Below, one piece after another: positions 1 to 5,862 of a stretch of DNA of 9,751 nucleotides (positions are counted from its first letter, which is position 1; each line of letters starts with the position of its first letter). Source of the stretch: Actinomycetota bacterium (GTDB taxonomy: Bacteria > Actinomycetota > Actinomycetes > Streptosporangiales > Streptosporangiaceae); NCBI GenBank assembly GCA_003168295.1, contig PMST01000372.1, positions 16,017-25,767 on the forward strand, written 5' to 3'. Under the pieces are notes generated by a model that ran no database searches, had not been told where the DNA came from, and saw nothing but the letters and a program-made list of their open reading frames with translations. The translations under genes and the position numbers were made by a program.

Positions 1-47
1 GCCTGGTCGCATGCGTGGTCCCCGGCTGCCTGGTCGCATGCGTGGTC
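1..47. repeat. 27-bp in-frame tandem duplication (about 1.7 visible copies)
   Basis: Bases 1-20 and 28-47 are identical (20 of 20), separated by 7 bases, giving a 27-bp period. In the holin-like reading frame this repeats LVACVV nine residues apart inside a membrane segment. The first copy touches the window edge, so the full copy number is unknown. Confidence 0.8.
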
Positions 48-239
48 ATTGCCATCAGCGGGGTGATCGCCGCCTGGCTCTCGGCCCTGATCGTGGGTGT
101 CGCTCTGCTGGCCGTGGCCGGGATCGCCGCCTTGATTGGAAAGAGCAGACTGCCAAGGGCAACCCCGCCGGTGCCCCAGGAGGCGGTACACAACGTGAAG
201 ACCGATATCGACGAAATTAAGGAAAGGACCCGGCGATGA
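3..239 (+). CDS. Actinobacterial holin superfamily III-like membrane protein, 3' end (5' truncated by window)
   Basis: The frame is open through the left edge, so the gene starts outside the window. The visible part has two hydrophobic stretches (about codons 1-24 and 26-44) followed by a polar tail containing RATPPVPQ and VKTDIDEIKER. That tail, a short alternating 'ATPP-P-x-VKxDIxxIKER' pattern, is characteristic of the Phage_holin_3_6 (DUF1469) proteins common in actinobacteria, normally about 130-150 aa. These are small inner-membrane proteins of unclear role, not proven lysis holins. The TGA stop at 237-239 overlaps the ATG of the next gene (ATGA), indicating translational coupling with the DUF3618 gene. 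A 27-bp in-frame duplication lies at the start of the visible part. Family call is by recognition of the tail; function is not inferred. Confidence 0.72.
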   Translation: MVACVVPGCLVACVVIAISGVIAAWLSALIVGVALLAVAGIAALIGKSRLPRATPPVPQEAVHNVKTDIDEIKERTRR

Positions 240-706
240 CCAGCGGCCCGCCAGACATACCCGTTCCGCCGTCAGTTCCTGACACCGGCATACCCGGTCA
301 GGAAAGTGCCGGATCAGGCGCTCCGGATGACCCCGAGCAGCTCAAGGCCAAAATCGAGCAGGCCCGGGAGCCGCTCGGCGCGACCGTGGACCAGCTGACC
401 GCGAAGGCCGACGTCAAGGGAAGGGCGCAGGCCAGGGCGGCCGATCTGACGGACCGCGCCAAAGCCAAGACGAGCCAGGCGCGGCAGCAGGCCGCGGTCC
501 AGGCGGGCAGCGCACGAAGCCAGCTAGCCGCCACGACCGCTGCGGCGCGCGAGCAGGCCTCGTCCGTCGGCCAGGCGGTACCCGAATCCGTCAAGCGGGT
601 CGTGGTCAAGGGAGGCCAAGCCGCCCGGCAACACCGCAAGCCGCTGGCCATCGCCGCCGGTGTGCTCATTCTCGGCACTCTCGTGGTTAGGTGGCTGGCT
701 AAGTGA
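236..706 (+). CDS. DUF3618 domain protein with C-terminal membrane helix
   Basis: The 156-aa product starts with a Pro/Gly-rich tail (1-32). It is followed by a DUF3618 signature at about 33-68: PEQLKAKIEQAREPLGATVD and then QLTAKADVKGRA, the conserved 'I-xx-R-xx-L-xx-T-V-D-x-L-xx-K-x-D-V-K' helix. An Ala/Gln/Arg-rich, likely coiled or amphipathic region spans 70-132, and a single membrane helix spans about 135-152. It is probably a C-terminally anchored cytoplasmic-face protein. DUF3618 proteins have no established biochemical function but usually sit beside holin-superfamily-III and DUF4235 genes, exactly as here. The ATG at 236 overlaps the upstream TGA, and its own TGA (704-706) shares its last base with the downstream ATG, so all three genes should be co-translated. 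Confidence 0.85.
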   Translation: MTSGPPDIPVPPSVPDTGIPGQESAGSGAPDDPEQLKAKIEQAREPLGATVDQLTAKADVKGRAQARAADLTDRAKAKTSQARQQAAVQAGSARSQLAATTAAAREQASSVGQAVPESVKRVVVKGGQAARQHRKPLAIAAGVLILGTLVVRWLAK

Positions 707-995
707 TGATCAAATTGCTCTACAAGCCGCTGAGCCTGCTCATCAGCGTGCTCAGCGGGATCCTGGCCGGAGCGATCTTCAAGAAGGTCTGGCATTTGCC
801 GCCGGAGAAGAAGAAGCACCCGAAGCTACGGACGCGCAGCGAGGATGGCGCGAGGTACTTCTGGCCGCCACTTTGCAAGGCGCTATCTTCGCGCTGGTCA
901 AAGCAGCCGTGGACCGTGGTGCCGCTGAAGGCACGCGTAAGCTGCTTGGCGTCTGGCCCGGCGACAACGACAGGGCCGGCGAGAAGGCCTCCTGA
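706..995 (+). pseudogene. DUF4235 family membrane protein, interrupted by a one-base frameshift
   Basis: The N-terminal half (from ATG 706) reads MIKLLYKPLSLL, then a hydrophobic helix and GAIFKKVWHL, the usual DUF4235 opening. After about position 798 this frame becomes basic and unlike the family. The family sequence continues in the next frame: AAGEEEAPEATDAQRGW, then EVLLAATLQGAIFALVKAAV and DRGAAEGTRKLLGVWPG, ending at TGA 993-995. The join needs codon ttg (796-798) followed by gcc read from 798, meaning one G is missing near 798, or a -1 shift. Repaired length is about 96 aa, as expected for the family. No classical X-XXY-YYZ slippery site is present, so sequencing error or a true disabling mutation is more likely than programmed shifting. 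A GTG at 703 is an alternative start, but ATG 706 gives the family's usual N-terminus. Unshifted reading would run on to 1179. Confidence 0.8.
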
Positions 996-1059
996 AGGGC
1001 TGCCGCGCGACAACGGTAGTAGCCGCCGCGCTTGTGCGGACCGCTACCAATGCCGTCCG

Positions 1060-1102
1060 ACACCACGAAGATCTCAGTGCAGCACTGAGATCTTCGTGGT
1101 GT
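1060..1102. terminator. Perfect 21-bp inverted repeat, probable bidirectional terminator
   Basis: Bases 1060-1080 are the exact reverse complement of 1082-1102, with the single base A1081 between; RNA would fold as a 20-bp stem with a 3-nt loop. It lies 64 bp after the stop of the rightward DUF4235 gene and covers the 3' end of the leftward sigma-fusion gene (stop TGA at 1074-1076). No T-tract follows on either strand, which fits the U-less hairpin terminators common in actinobacteria. Confidence 0.75.
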
Positions 1103-2279
1103 TAACGGCCAGGTGCGCTCCTTGCCGCAACAGCAGCACGGCGTCGCCCCGGCTGGTCAGCCCGACGCTGGCCGGGTAGGCACGCGGGTTGCCGGTCACC
1201 CGGCCGACGAACCGGACCCGGTCTCCCGCGTGGACCTGAAATGTCCGCAGCGGTCCCACTAGCTGGACCCATATCCGGGCCTGGGCCGTGCCGATCCAGA
1301 AGCCGTTCCGGGTGACCGCGGCCACCACGCTGACGCCGGAGGCGTCGGCGGCCTCACCGATCAGTGAACGGAGCGATTGTCCCGCCGCCGCGTCGTTCAC
1401 CGGCTGCCCGCCGACGGACAGATGGCTGATCACGTCGGCCGTCGGCGACGCGGACGGGGAGGTCGGTACCGGGACGGGCCTAGCCGGCGCTGGGTGGGCG
1501 GGCAGCAGCACCACCGCGGCGGCGATTACCGCGGAGCCCGCGGCGACCGAGGTGGCGGTCTGCAGCGGGTGCGCCCGTGCTTTCCCCGCGGTCCAGGCCA
1601 GCAGTGCCCCGGGGACCGCGATCGCGGTGAGTGCGACGCTGCGCCGGTCCAGCGGTTCGCTCAGCGCCGCGCAGGTCTCGCAGTCAAGCAGATGCTGCCC
1701 CGCGCTGGCCTCCCGCTGCCGCCGTGTATCGCCCGCCGAGATCGCCAGCAGCACTCGGCGGCACTGCGGGGTCGGCAGCTCGACGTGCCGGAACGCCAGC
1801 AGGTACTCGAGCCGGAGCTTGGCTCGTGTCCGTGACATCCGCACTCGCAGTGCTCCCCGGGATTCCGGCGCGTTCCCGTCCGCCGCCGGATCGACGTCGT
1901 AGTAGGCCAGGACGTCGTGGCGTTCCTGCGCGGACAGCTGGCCCAGGGCGGACGTCATCGCCCGGCGCGTCTCTCCCGTCAGCAGGACGTCTTCGGGCCG
2001 GTCCGGCTCGGTGGGGTCGAGGATGCGCGGGGCCGCGTCCGCGTGCCGCATCGTGCTCTTCGCGTGCGAGCTGACCAGGTTCCGCGCGGTCACCACGGCG
2101 TAGGGCAGTACCGCCTCGGGGGCGAGGCGTACGCGGGCGGTCAACAGGCGCTCCAGGCAGTCCTGTACCAGGTCATCGATGTCCGCGGGGTTGACGGCCC
2201 GGGCGGCGACGACCCGGCGGATGACCGGCTCTACCGCGATGACCTCGTGCGCCGAGGCCATGGCCGTCTGATCTCCCAC
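1074..2279 (-). CDS. ECF sigma factor fused to zinc anti-sigma-like motif, membrane helix and OB-like C-terminal domain
   Basis: The 401-aa product begins with a sigma-70 region 2 (about 15-80), whose DIDDLVQDCLERLL (33-46) matches the region 2.2 core. Region 4 follows (about 104-165), with LSAQERHDVLAYYDVD and RGALRVRMSRTRAKLR as its helix-turn-helix. After these comes HLLDCETC (H196, C200, C203), the H-x3-C-x2-C motif of zinc-containing anti-sigma domains. One or two hydrophobic segments (214-230 weak, 243-262 strong) and a Pro/Ser/Thr linker (262-282) lead to a beta-rich domain at 285-400. There FWIGTAQARIWVQL and VHAGDRVRFVGRVTG suggest an OB-like fold. ECF families with fused zinc-finger and membrane tails are known in actinobacteria (I recall the ECF52/53 type); this tail domain differs from the carbohydrate-binding kind. 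Start: GTG 2279, or ATG 2261 preceded by GGGAG eleven bases upstream; neither is decisive. Its 3' codons form half of the terminator hairpin. Target genes are unknown; the divergent stress genes are candidates. Confidence 0.82.
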   Translation of the reverse strand: MGDQTAMASAHEVIAVEPVIRRVVAARAVNPADIDDLVQDCLERLLTARVRLAPEAVLPYAVVTARNLVSSHAKSTMRHADAAPRILDPTEPDRPEDVLLTGETRRAMTSALGQLSAQERHDVLAYYDVDPAADGNAPESRGALRVRMSRTRAKLRLEYLLAFRHVELPTPQCRRVLLAISAGDTRRQREASAGQHLLDCETCAALSEPLDRRSVALTAIAVPGALLAWTAGKARAHPLQTATSVAAGSAVIAAAVVLLPAHPAPARPVPVPTSPSASPTADVISHLSVGGQPVNDAAAGQSLRSLIGEAADASGVSVVAAVTRNGFWIGTAQARIWVQLVGPLRTFQVHAGDRVRFVGRVTGNPRAYPASVGLTSRGDAVLLLRQGAHLAVNTTKISVLH

Positions 2280-2320
2280 TGACTCGCCATCTCTGTTAGC
2301 CCCGGCTTCCGGCCCGCTCC

Positions 2321-2343
2321 CTACCCGGACGCGGTCGGGTTAG
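2321..2343. promoter_or_regulatory. Inverted repeat in the divergent promoter region, possible operator
   Basis: CTACCCG (2321-2327) and CGGGTTAG (2336-2343) form an inverted repeat with one extra base and an 8-bp spacer. It lies between the divergent sigma-fusion gene and the PRC-barrel gene, about 42 bp from the former's GTG and 110 bp from the latter's ATG. A regulatory role is inferred only from position and symmetry. The rest of 2280-2452 holds the promoters for both genes, but I could not place convincing -35/-10 boxes. Confidence 0.3.
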
Positions 2344-2440
2344 GCCATTTCTGCGCCAGCGGCAGGAATCGCCGAAATCCCGCGTAACGCCCGGCCGTCC
2401 CGGAGCTTTCAGTAGTGACAGACATAACCCAGGCTTCCGC

Positions 2441-2446
2441 AAGGAG
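2441..2446 (+). promoter_or_regulatory. Ribosome binding site AAGGAG for the PRC-barrel gene
   Basis: AAGGAG ends six bases before ATG 2453, a near-ideal Shine-Dalgarno site that fixes the start and suggests strong translation. Confidence 0.85.
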
Positions 2447-2452
2447 ATATTC

Positions 2453-3259
2453 ATGACGACCCCGCAGCAGTGGGACAACCTGATCGGCCTGACCGCGATC
2501 GACGGCGATGGCGACAAGATCGGGAAGGTGGGACAGATCTACCTCGACGACGCCGCCGGGCAGCCGGAGTGGGTCACGGTCAGCACCGGCCTGTTCGGCA
2601 CCAGGGAAAGCTTCGCGCCGCTGTACAACGCCTCAGTCCGCGACGGCCAGCTCGTCTTGGCGGTGCCCGAGCAGCTGGTCAAGGATGCTCCCAATGTCGA
2701 TGACGACGGTCACCTGGCAGACACTGAGGTCGCCGCGCTCTATCAGCACTACGCCGCGCACCTGGATCCCGCGGCCGGCCGCGGGACGCGCGACGCGGAC
2801 GACGACGGCTACCCCGCCCGCCACGCCGGCGAGGACGTGACCAGCGCGGCGGAAGACGACATCCCGGGTCCGGTCACCGACGACGCGATGACCAGGTCTG
2901 AGGAGCGGCTGCACGTCGGCACGGAAAGCGTGCCGGCCGGCCGGGCGCGGCTGCGTAAGTACGTCGTGACCGAGAACGTCACCACCACCGTTCCGGTGAG
3001 CCATGAAGAGGTCCGCCTGGAGCGGGAGCCGATCACCGACGCCAACCGCGACGCCGCCCTGTCCGGTACTGACATCTCCGAGGAAGAACACGAAGTCCGC
3101 CTGCACGCCGAACGTCCGGTGGTGACCAAGGAGACCGTCCCGGTCGAGCGAGTTCGCCTGGCCACCGAGACCGTCACCGGCGAACAGCAGGTCAGCTCCG
3201 AAGTGCGTAAAGAGCAGATCGGCGACCCCGAAGTTGACACCGATCCCCGGGACAACTGA
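2453..3259 (+). CDS. PRC-barrel and DUF2382 (YsnF/AvaK-like) stress protein
   Basis: The product has 268 aa. Residues 7-78 form a PRC-barrel domain: NLIGLTAIDGDGDKIGKVGQ, then IYLDDAAGQPEWVTVSTGLFG and ESFAPL. After an acidic, low-complexity linker (about 104-145), residues 147-258 form a DUF2382 domain. That domain contains the EERLHVGTESVPAGRARLRK opening, an EVRLEREPI strand, an EEEHEVRLHAERPVVTKE core and the closing VERVRLATETVTGEQQVSSE. This architecture is widespread in actinobacteria and is usually annotated as a general-stress or cytoplasmic structural protein; its molecular activity is not established. No signal peptide or membrane segment is present. It is followed 39 bp later by the TM_helix gene with its own AAGGAG site, so the two are probably one operon. 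It diverges from the sigma fusion gene. Confidence 0.9.
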   Translation: MTTPQQWDNLIGLTAIDGDGDKIGKVGQIYLDDAAGQPEWVTVSTGLFGTRESFAPLYNASVRDGQLVLAVPEQLVKDAPNVDDDGHLADTEVAALYQHYAAHLDPAAGRGTRDADDDGYPARHAGEDVTSAAEDDIPGPVTDDAMTRSEERLHVGTESVPAGRARLRKYVVTENVTTTVPVSHEEVRLEREPITDANRDAALSGTDISEEEHEVRLHAERPVVTKETVPVERVRLATETVTGEQQVSSEVRKEQIGDPEVDTDPRDN

Positions 3260-3283
3260 CGTCCGGGCAGCATAACTTTTCCC

Positions 3284-3289
3284 AAGGAG
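3284..3289 (+). promoter_or_regulatory. Ribosome binding site AAGGAG for the TM_helix gene
   Basis: AAGGAG ends nine bases before ATG 3299 and supports that start; it lies in the 39-bp gap after the PRC-barrel gene. Confidence 0.8.
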
Positions 3290-3298
3290 AAAACCCGA

Positions 3299-4099
3299 AT
3301 GCCTGAGGCATCCGTCAATTTCGGCACGGGCGTGTCGAACGCCTGGTCCAACGTGGCGACCTTCGTCCCGAAGCTCATCGTCTTCCTGCTGATACTGATC
3401 GTGGGTTACCTGATCGCCAAGGCCATCGCCAAGATCCTGGCCAAGGTCCTGCAGCGGGTCGGCTTCGACCGGCTGGTCGAGCGCGGTGGCATCAAGCGCG
3501 CCCTGGACCGCTCCTCCTACGACGCGGCCGGCATCCTGGCCAAGATCGTCTACTACGCGATCATGCTGTTCGTGCTGTCCACCGCGTTCGGGGTGTTCGG
3601 CAGCAACCCGATCAGCGACTACCTGCGCGCGGTGATCGCCTACCTGCCGCTGGTCTTCGTGGCCATCGTCATCGTCGTGATCGCCGCCGCCATCGCCGCA
3701 GGCGCCAAGACCCTGATCGAGAACAGCCTGGGCGAGCTGTCCTACGCCCGGGTGCTGGCCAACCTCGCCTCTGGCTTCATCCTCGCCATCGGCGTCATCG
3801 CAGCCCTGGACCAGCTGCACATCGCCGCCAACGTCGTCAACGCCATCTTGTACGCCGTGCTAGCCGCGCTGGTCGGCATCGCGATCGTCGCGGTCGGCGG
3901 CGGCGGCATCAAGACGATGTCCCGGCGCTGGGAAACCGTAGCGGCCAGGTACGACGAAGAGAAGCCGAAGATCGCCGCGGCTACCCGCAACGCCCCGGGC
4001 ATCGCCGACCAAGCCCGCCAGTACACCGATGACCGCAACTCGTCCCCTGGTACCGCTAGGCCTTACCCCCAGCGACCGGACGACCCCGGCCGTTACTGA
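3299..4099 (+). CDS. TM_helix (MscS-related) membrane protein lacking the MscS beta domain
   Basis: The 266-aa protein has about five hydrophobic segments (23-42, 78-101, 111-135, 152-172, 178-200). Residues 15-60 (FVPKLIVFLLILIVGYLIAK followed by an amphipathic helix and VGFDRLVERGG) and 108-145 (YLPLVFVAIVIVVIAAAIA then KTLIENSLG) resemble two copies of the conserved TM_helix repeat (PF05552). Those repeats are often annotated as 'mechanosensitive ion channel'. No MscS pore helix or beta domain is visible, so channel activity should not be assumed. The C-terminal 60 residues are hydrophilic (WETVAARYDEEKPKIAAATR, then a Pro/Arg-rich end) and likely cytoplasmic. Context with the PRC-barrel/DUF2382 gene suggests a role in envelope or osmotic stress, as an inference. 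Confidence 0.85.
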   Translation: MPEASVNFGTGVSNAWSNVATFVPKLIVFLLILIVGYLIAKAIAKILAKVLQRVGFDRLVERGGIKRALDRSSYDAAGILAKIVYYAIMLFVLSTAFGVFGSNPISDYLRAVIAYLPLVFVAIVIVVIAAAIAAGAKTLIENSLGELSYARVLANLASGFILAIGVIAALDQLHIAANVVNAILYAVLAALVGIAIVAVGGGGIKTMSRRWETVAARYDEEKPKIAAATRNAPGIADQARQYTDDRNSSPGTARPYPQRPDDPGRY

Positions 4100-4107
4100 C
4101 CTAGGCT

Positions 4108-4125
4108 GCCTGGAAGGTGCCAGGC
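4108..4125 (+). terminator. Short stem-loop after the TM_helix gene, weak terminator candidate
   Basis: GCCTGG (4108-4113) pairs with CCAGGC (4120-4125) around a six-base loop, starting nine bases after the stop at 4099. No T-tract follows, and the stem is only six base pairs. Confidence 0.4.
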
Positions 4126-4288
4126 CCCGCACTAGTCAAAAGAAATATCTGCCGAACGACCGGTGGTGCTTCTCATCACACTGAGTGTGCCTGCGCGGAG
4201 ACGTCGACGCTGGTGTGGCAGTGGAGCGGCTGGGTCACCGGGTCCGCGCTAGGACGGACCCGGGCTCAGTCGCCTAGTCTTCAGCGGA
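4126..4288. other. Intergenic stretch with two inverted repeats, no gene recognised
   Basis: Between the TM_helix gene and the small ORF I see no convincing coding sequence: frames have poor third-position bias. It contains a 13-base palindromic element (CACACT-G-AGTGTG, 4177-4189) and a 9-bp stem-loop (4238-4246 with 4255-4263, eight-base loop). TAGTCT at 4275-4280 fits a TANNNT -10 box placed about nine bases before the GTG of the small ORF, but no good -35 is visible. Confidence 0.45.
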
Positions 4289-4456
4289 GTGCAGCCGCCC
4301 GAGCAGGTGGAACAGGCCTGGCAGGAGCACCCGGACGCGGCCGGCGCCCTGATCGTCAGCCCGAAGCGTATCGCCGTGTCCGTGATCGCCGCGGCCCTTA
4401 TCCTCGTGATAATGGACGCCAGGCTCGCTGCGCTGCCGGCCGGAGCTTGCTGTTGA
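4289..4456 (+). CDS. Small 55-aa membrane protein, unrecognised
   Basis: A GTG-started frame of 55 codons ends at TGA 4454-4456. The first 18 residues are polar and acidic (QPPEQVEQAWQEHPDAAG). Next comes LIVSPKR, then a hydrophobic helix at about 27-43 (RIAVSVIAAALILVIMD) and a short tail ending in two cysteines. Third codon positions are strongly G/C, like neighbouring genes, which argues for real coding. No Shine-Dalgarno site precedes the GTG; a TANNNT box nine bases upstream would place transcription start at or next to the GTG, so it may be leaderless. It could also be a 3' remnant of a longer gene, since the frame is open only back to 4253. I do not recognise a family. It converges on the lipocalin-like gene, whose stop is 10 bp away. 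Confidence 0.5.
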   Translation: MQPPEQVEQAWQEHPDAAGALIVSPKRIAVSVIAAALILVIMDARLAALPAGACC

Positions 4457-4466
4457 CGCGTCCAGG

Positions 4467-5569
4467 TTAGGACCCGGCTGGGGGGTTGATCTCGGTGTAC
4501 CCGACGCCGTGCACGGGTGAGCCGTCGATCTTGCCTTCGATGGAGACGTCGCCCTCCCAGTAGGCAACCCCCTGGGTGGAAAGCAGGTCAAGTTCCTGGT
4601 CAGGCAGATCGGGGGTGACCGTCAGGTGGCCGCCGGGTACGGTAACTTGCCAGCCGGAGCCGTAGGTGATCCCGGTCGCCGGGCTGGTCCAGGAACCCGT
4701 GGCCTGCTCGGCGAAGCTCGCGGGCGCTAGGTGCGTCACCCGTCCGCCGTGATCGACCCGGGTACCGATTGTCTGCACGATCTGCCCGGACTCATCGCGG
4801 ATGAAGTACAGCATGTACTGCTGCCCGTTGGACAGCTGCATGCTGAACCAGTCCCATCCGGCGCCGCTGGCGAAGTTGAACGAGCCCCACTGGTGATCCA
4901 TCCAGGACAACCCGGTGACCTTCACCGCGGTGCCGTGGTCGATGACCGTTCCGCTGGTCAGCAGCGATGTCCACGAGTAGTAGTAGAACGGCCCGAACGG
5001 CCCGAACGGGATGACGCCGTCCGTTCCGTGCAAGACAGCAGGCTCGGGTGGTCTGCAGCCTGAGGTCGAGCGCGTATCCGGGCAGATCGGCGTGCAGCAC
5101 GTCGCGGCCAGATCCGCCGCTCATCGACCAGTCGCCGGTATGCAGCGAAAAGCTGTCATGCGTGGCCGGGACCGGGTAGGAGTCCTCTTGCACGCCATAT
5201 TGGAAGGTGTGCCGGGTCAGGTCCGTGATGGACAAGTTCCCGAAGTACACCGGCTCCGGCGCGATGCCCAGGTACTGGAATGTCACGTATTCGAAGCCAT
5301 AGCTGTGCACATGACCGGCCGCGTCGATGCCCTGCAGATGCCCGCTGAAATACCACCATTCATCCGGGGCATTATGCGGCGCCTCGTCTTGGGGAAGCCG
5401 GACCCCCGCTGCGCCGCTGGCGACTACGTGCCCTGCGGCTTGCCCGCAGCGGCACCGTCGTCCCCGCCGAGGCAGCACCAGAGCCCGGGCCGAGCGACAT
5501 CACAGCGAGTGCCGCACAGGCCAGTGAGCACAGGGCCAGGCGGCGAGCGACCGCTTTCACCATGATCAC
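4467..5569 (-). pseudogene. Secreted CrtC/AttH-type lipocalin-like protein (carotenoid 1,2-hydratase family), two frameshifts
   Basis: Three overlapping frames together give one family protein of about 365 aa. From GTG 5569 (or ATG 5563) comes a signal peptide: VKAVARRLALCSLACAALAV, then a probable AxA cleavage at AASA. The mature part continues in a second frame with GVRLPQDEAPHNAPDEWWYF and SGHLQG, followed by GHVHSYGFEYVTFQ. This is the N-terminal CrtC-lipocalin signature (P-x-EWWY-x-x-GHL). It shifts again at about 5043 into a third frame: VLHGTDGVIPFGPFGPFYYY, then GLSWMDHQWGSFNF and WDWFSMQLSNGQQYMLYFIR (the SWMDHQWG-...-W-x-WF core), through to TAA 4467-4469. Both joins need one base skipped (an extra base), the first between about 5478 and 5405, the second exactly repaired by removing one base at 5043. 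Homologues are exported proteins of uncertain substrate; true carotenoid hydratase activity should not be assumed. Either decayed or affected by sequencing error. Confidence 0.82.
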
Positions 5570-5862
5570 GGTGGCCAGCGTGGCATCTGCGTGTAACGCG
5601 CGTCAATACACCTTCCAGACACCGGCGGCAGCTGCTCAATGATCTAGGAAAACCGGACAGGTGAGTACGCCTGGCAGTGCACGGAGCCCGTCAGGCAACA
5701 CTCTCTATTCGCATGTGCGTGAGACGTGGGGTAGTGCGCCGCAGGCTGAGATTGCTGGCGGGCGCGCTGGCGCACGGCGATCTCTGGCTGCGGCCCGCGA
5801 GGCGGTCCCGGGCCCTGGCCTCAGCGGGGTTCTGCCTCTTCCTCCGTTTGCGTCGTCGTGGA
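5570..5862. other. 293-bp stretch without a convincing gene
   Basis: This lies upstream of the lipocalin-like gene and downstream of the kinase-like gene. TTGACG on the minus strand (5606-5601) could be a -35 box for the lipocalin-like gene, but no good -10 follows at 16-18 bp. A plus-strand frame near 5713-5860 has fairly high third-position G/C, yet encodes an Arg/Leu-rich peptide with no recognisable domain and runs into the antisense of the kinase gene. I take it as non-coding or decayed. Confidence 0.4.

Noticed and set aside
1..235. Prophage remnant suggested by the holin-like gene
   Set aside because: No endolysin, integrase or structural gene is nearby; this holin family is a common chromosomal membrane protein coupled to DUF3618 and DUF4235 in actinobacteria.
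796..815. Programmed -1 ribosomal frameshifting in the DUF4235 gene
   Set aside because: No X-XXY-YYZ heptamer and no obvious downstream stem or pseudoknot were seen; a missing base explains the join more simply.
706..1179. Reading the DUF4235 gene unshifted to a stop at 1177-1179
   Set aside because: After about position 798 this frame loses all family similarity and runs through the terminator into the antisense of the sigma-fusion gene.
2633..3820. Long minus-strand open frame opposite the PRC-barrel and TM_helix genes
   Set aside because: Its protein is Asp/Gly/His/Gln-rich low complexity with no domain, typical of antisense shadow in high-GC DNA; the plus-strand genes have ribosome sites and clear families.
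4117..4470. 117-codon plus-strand frame spanning the gap before the lipocalin-like gene
   Set aside because: Third-position bias is poor and the product is Arg/Gly/Ala-rich; the overlapping 55-codon frame has much better coding bias.
4986..5008. Short tandem repeat of the 9-base unit CGGCCCGAA
   Set aside because: It encodes the FGPFGPF segment of the lipocalin-like protein and is too short to be a separate element.
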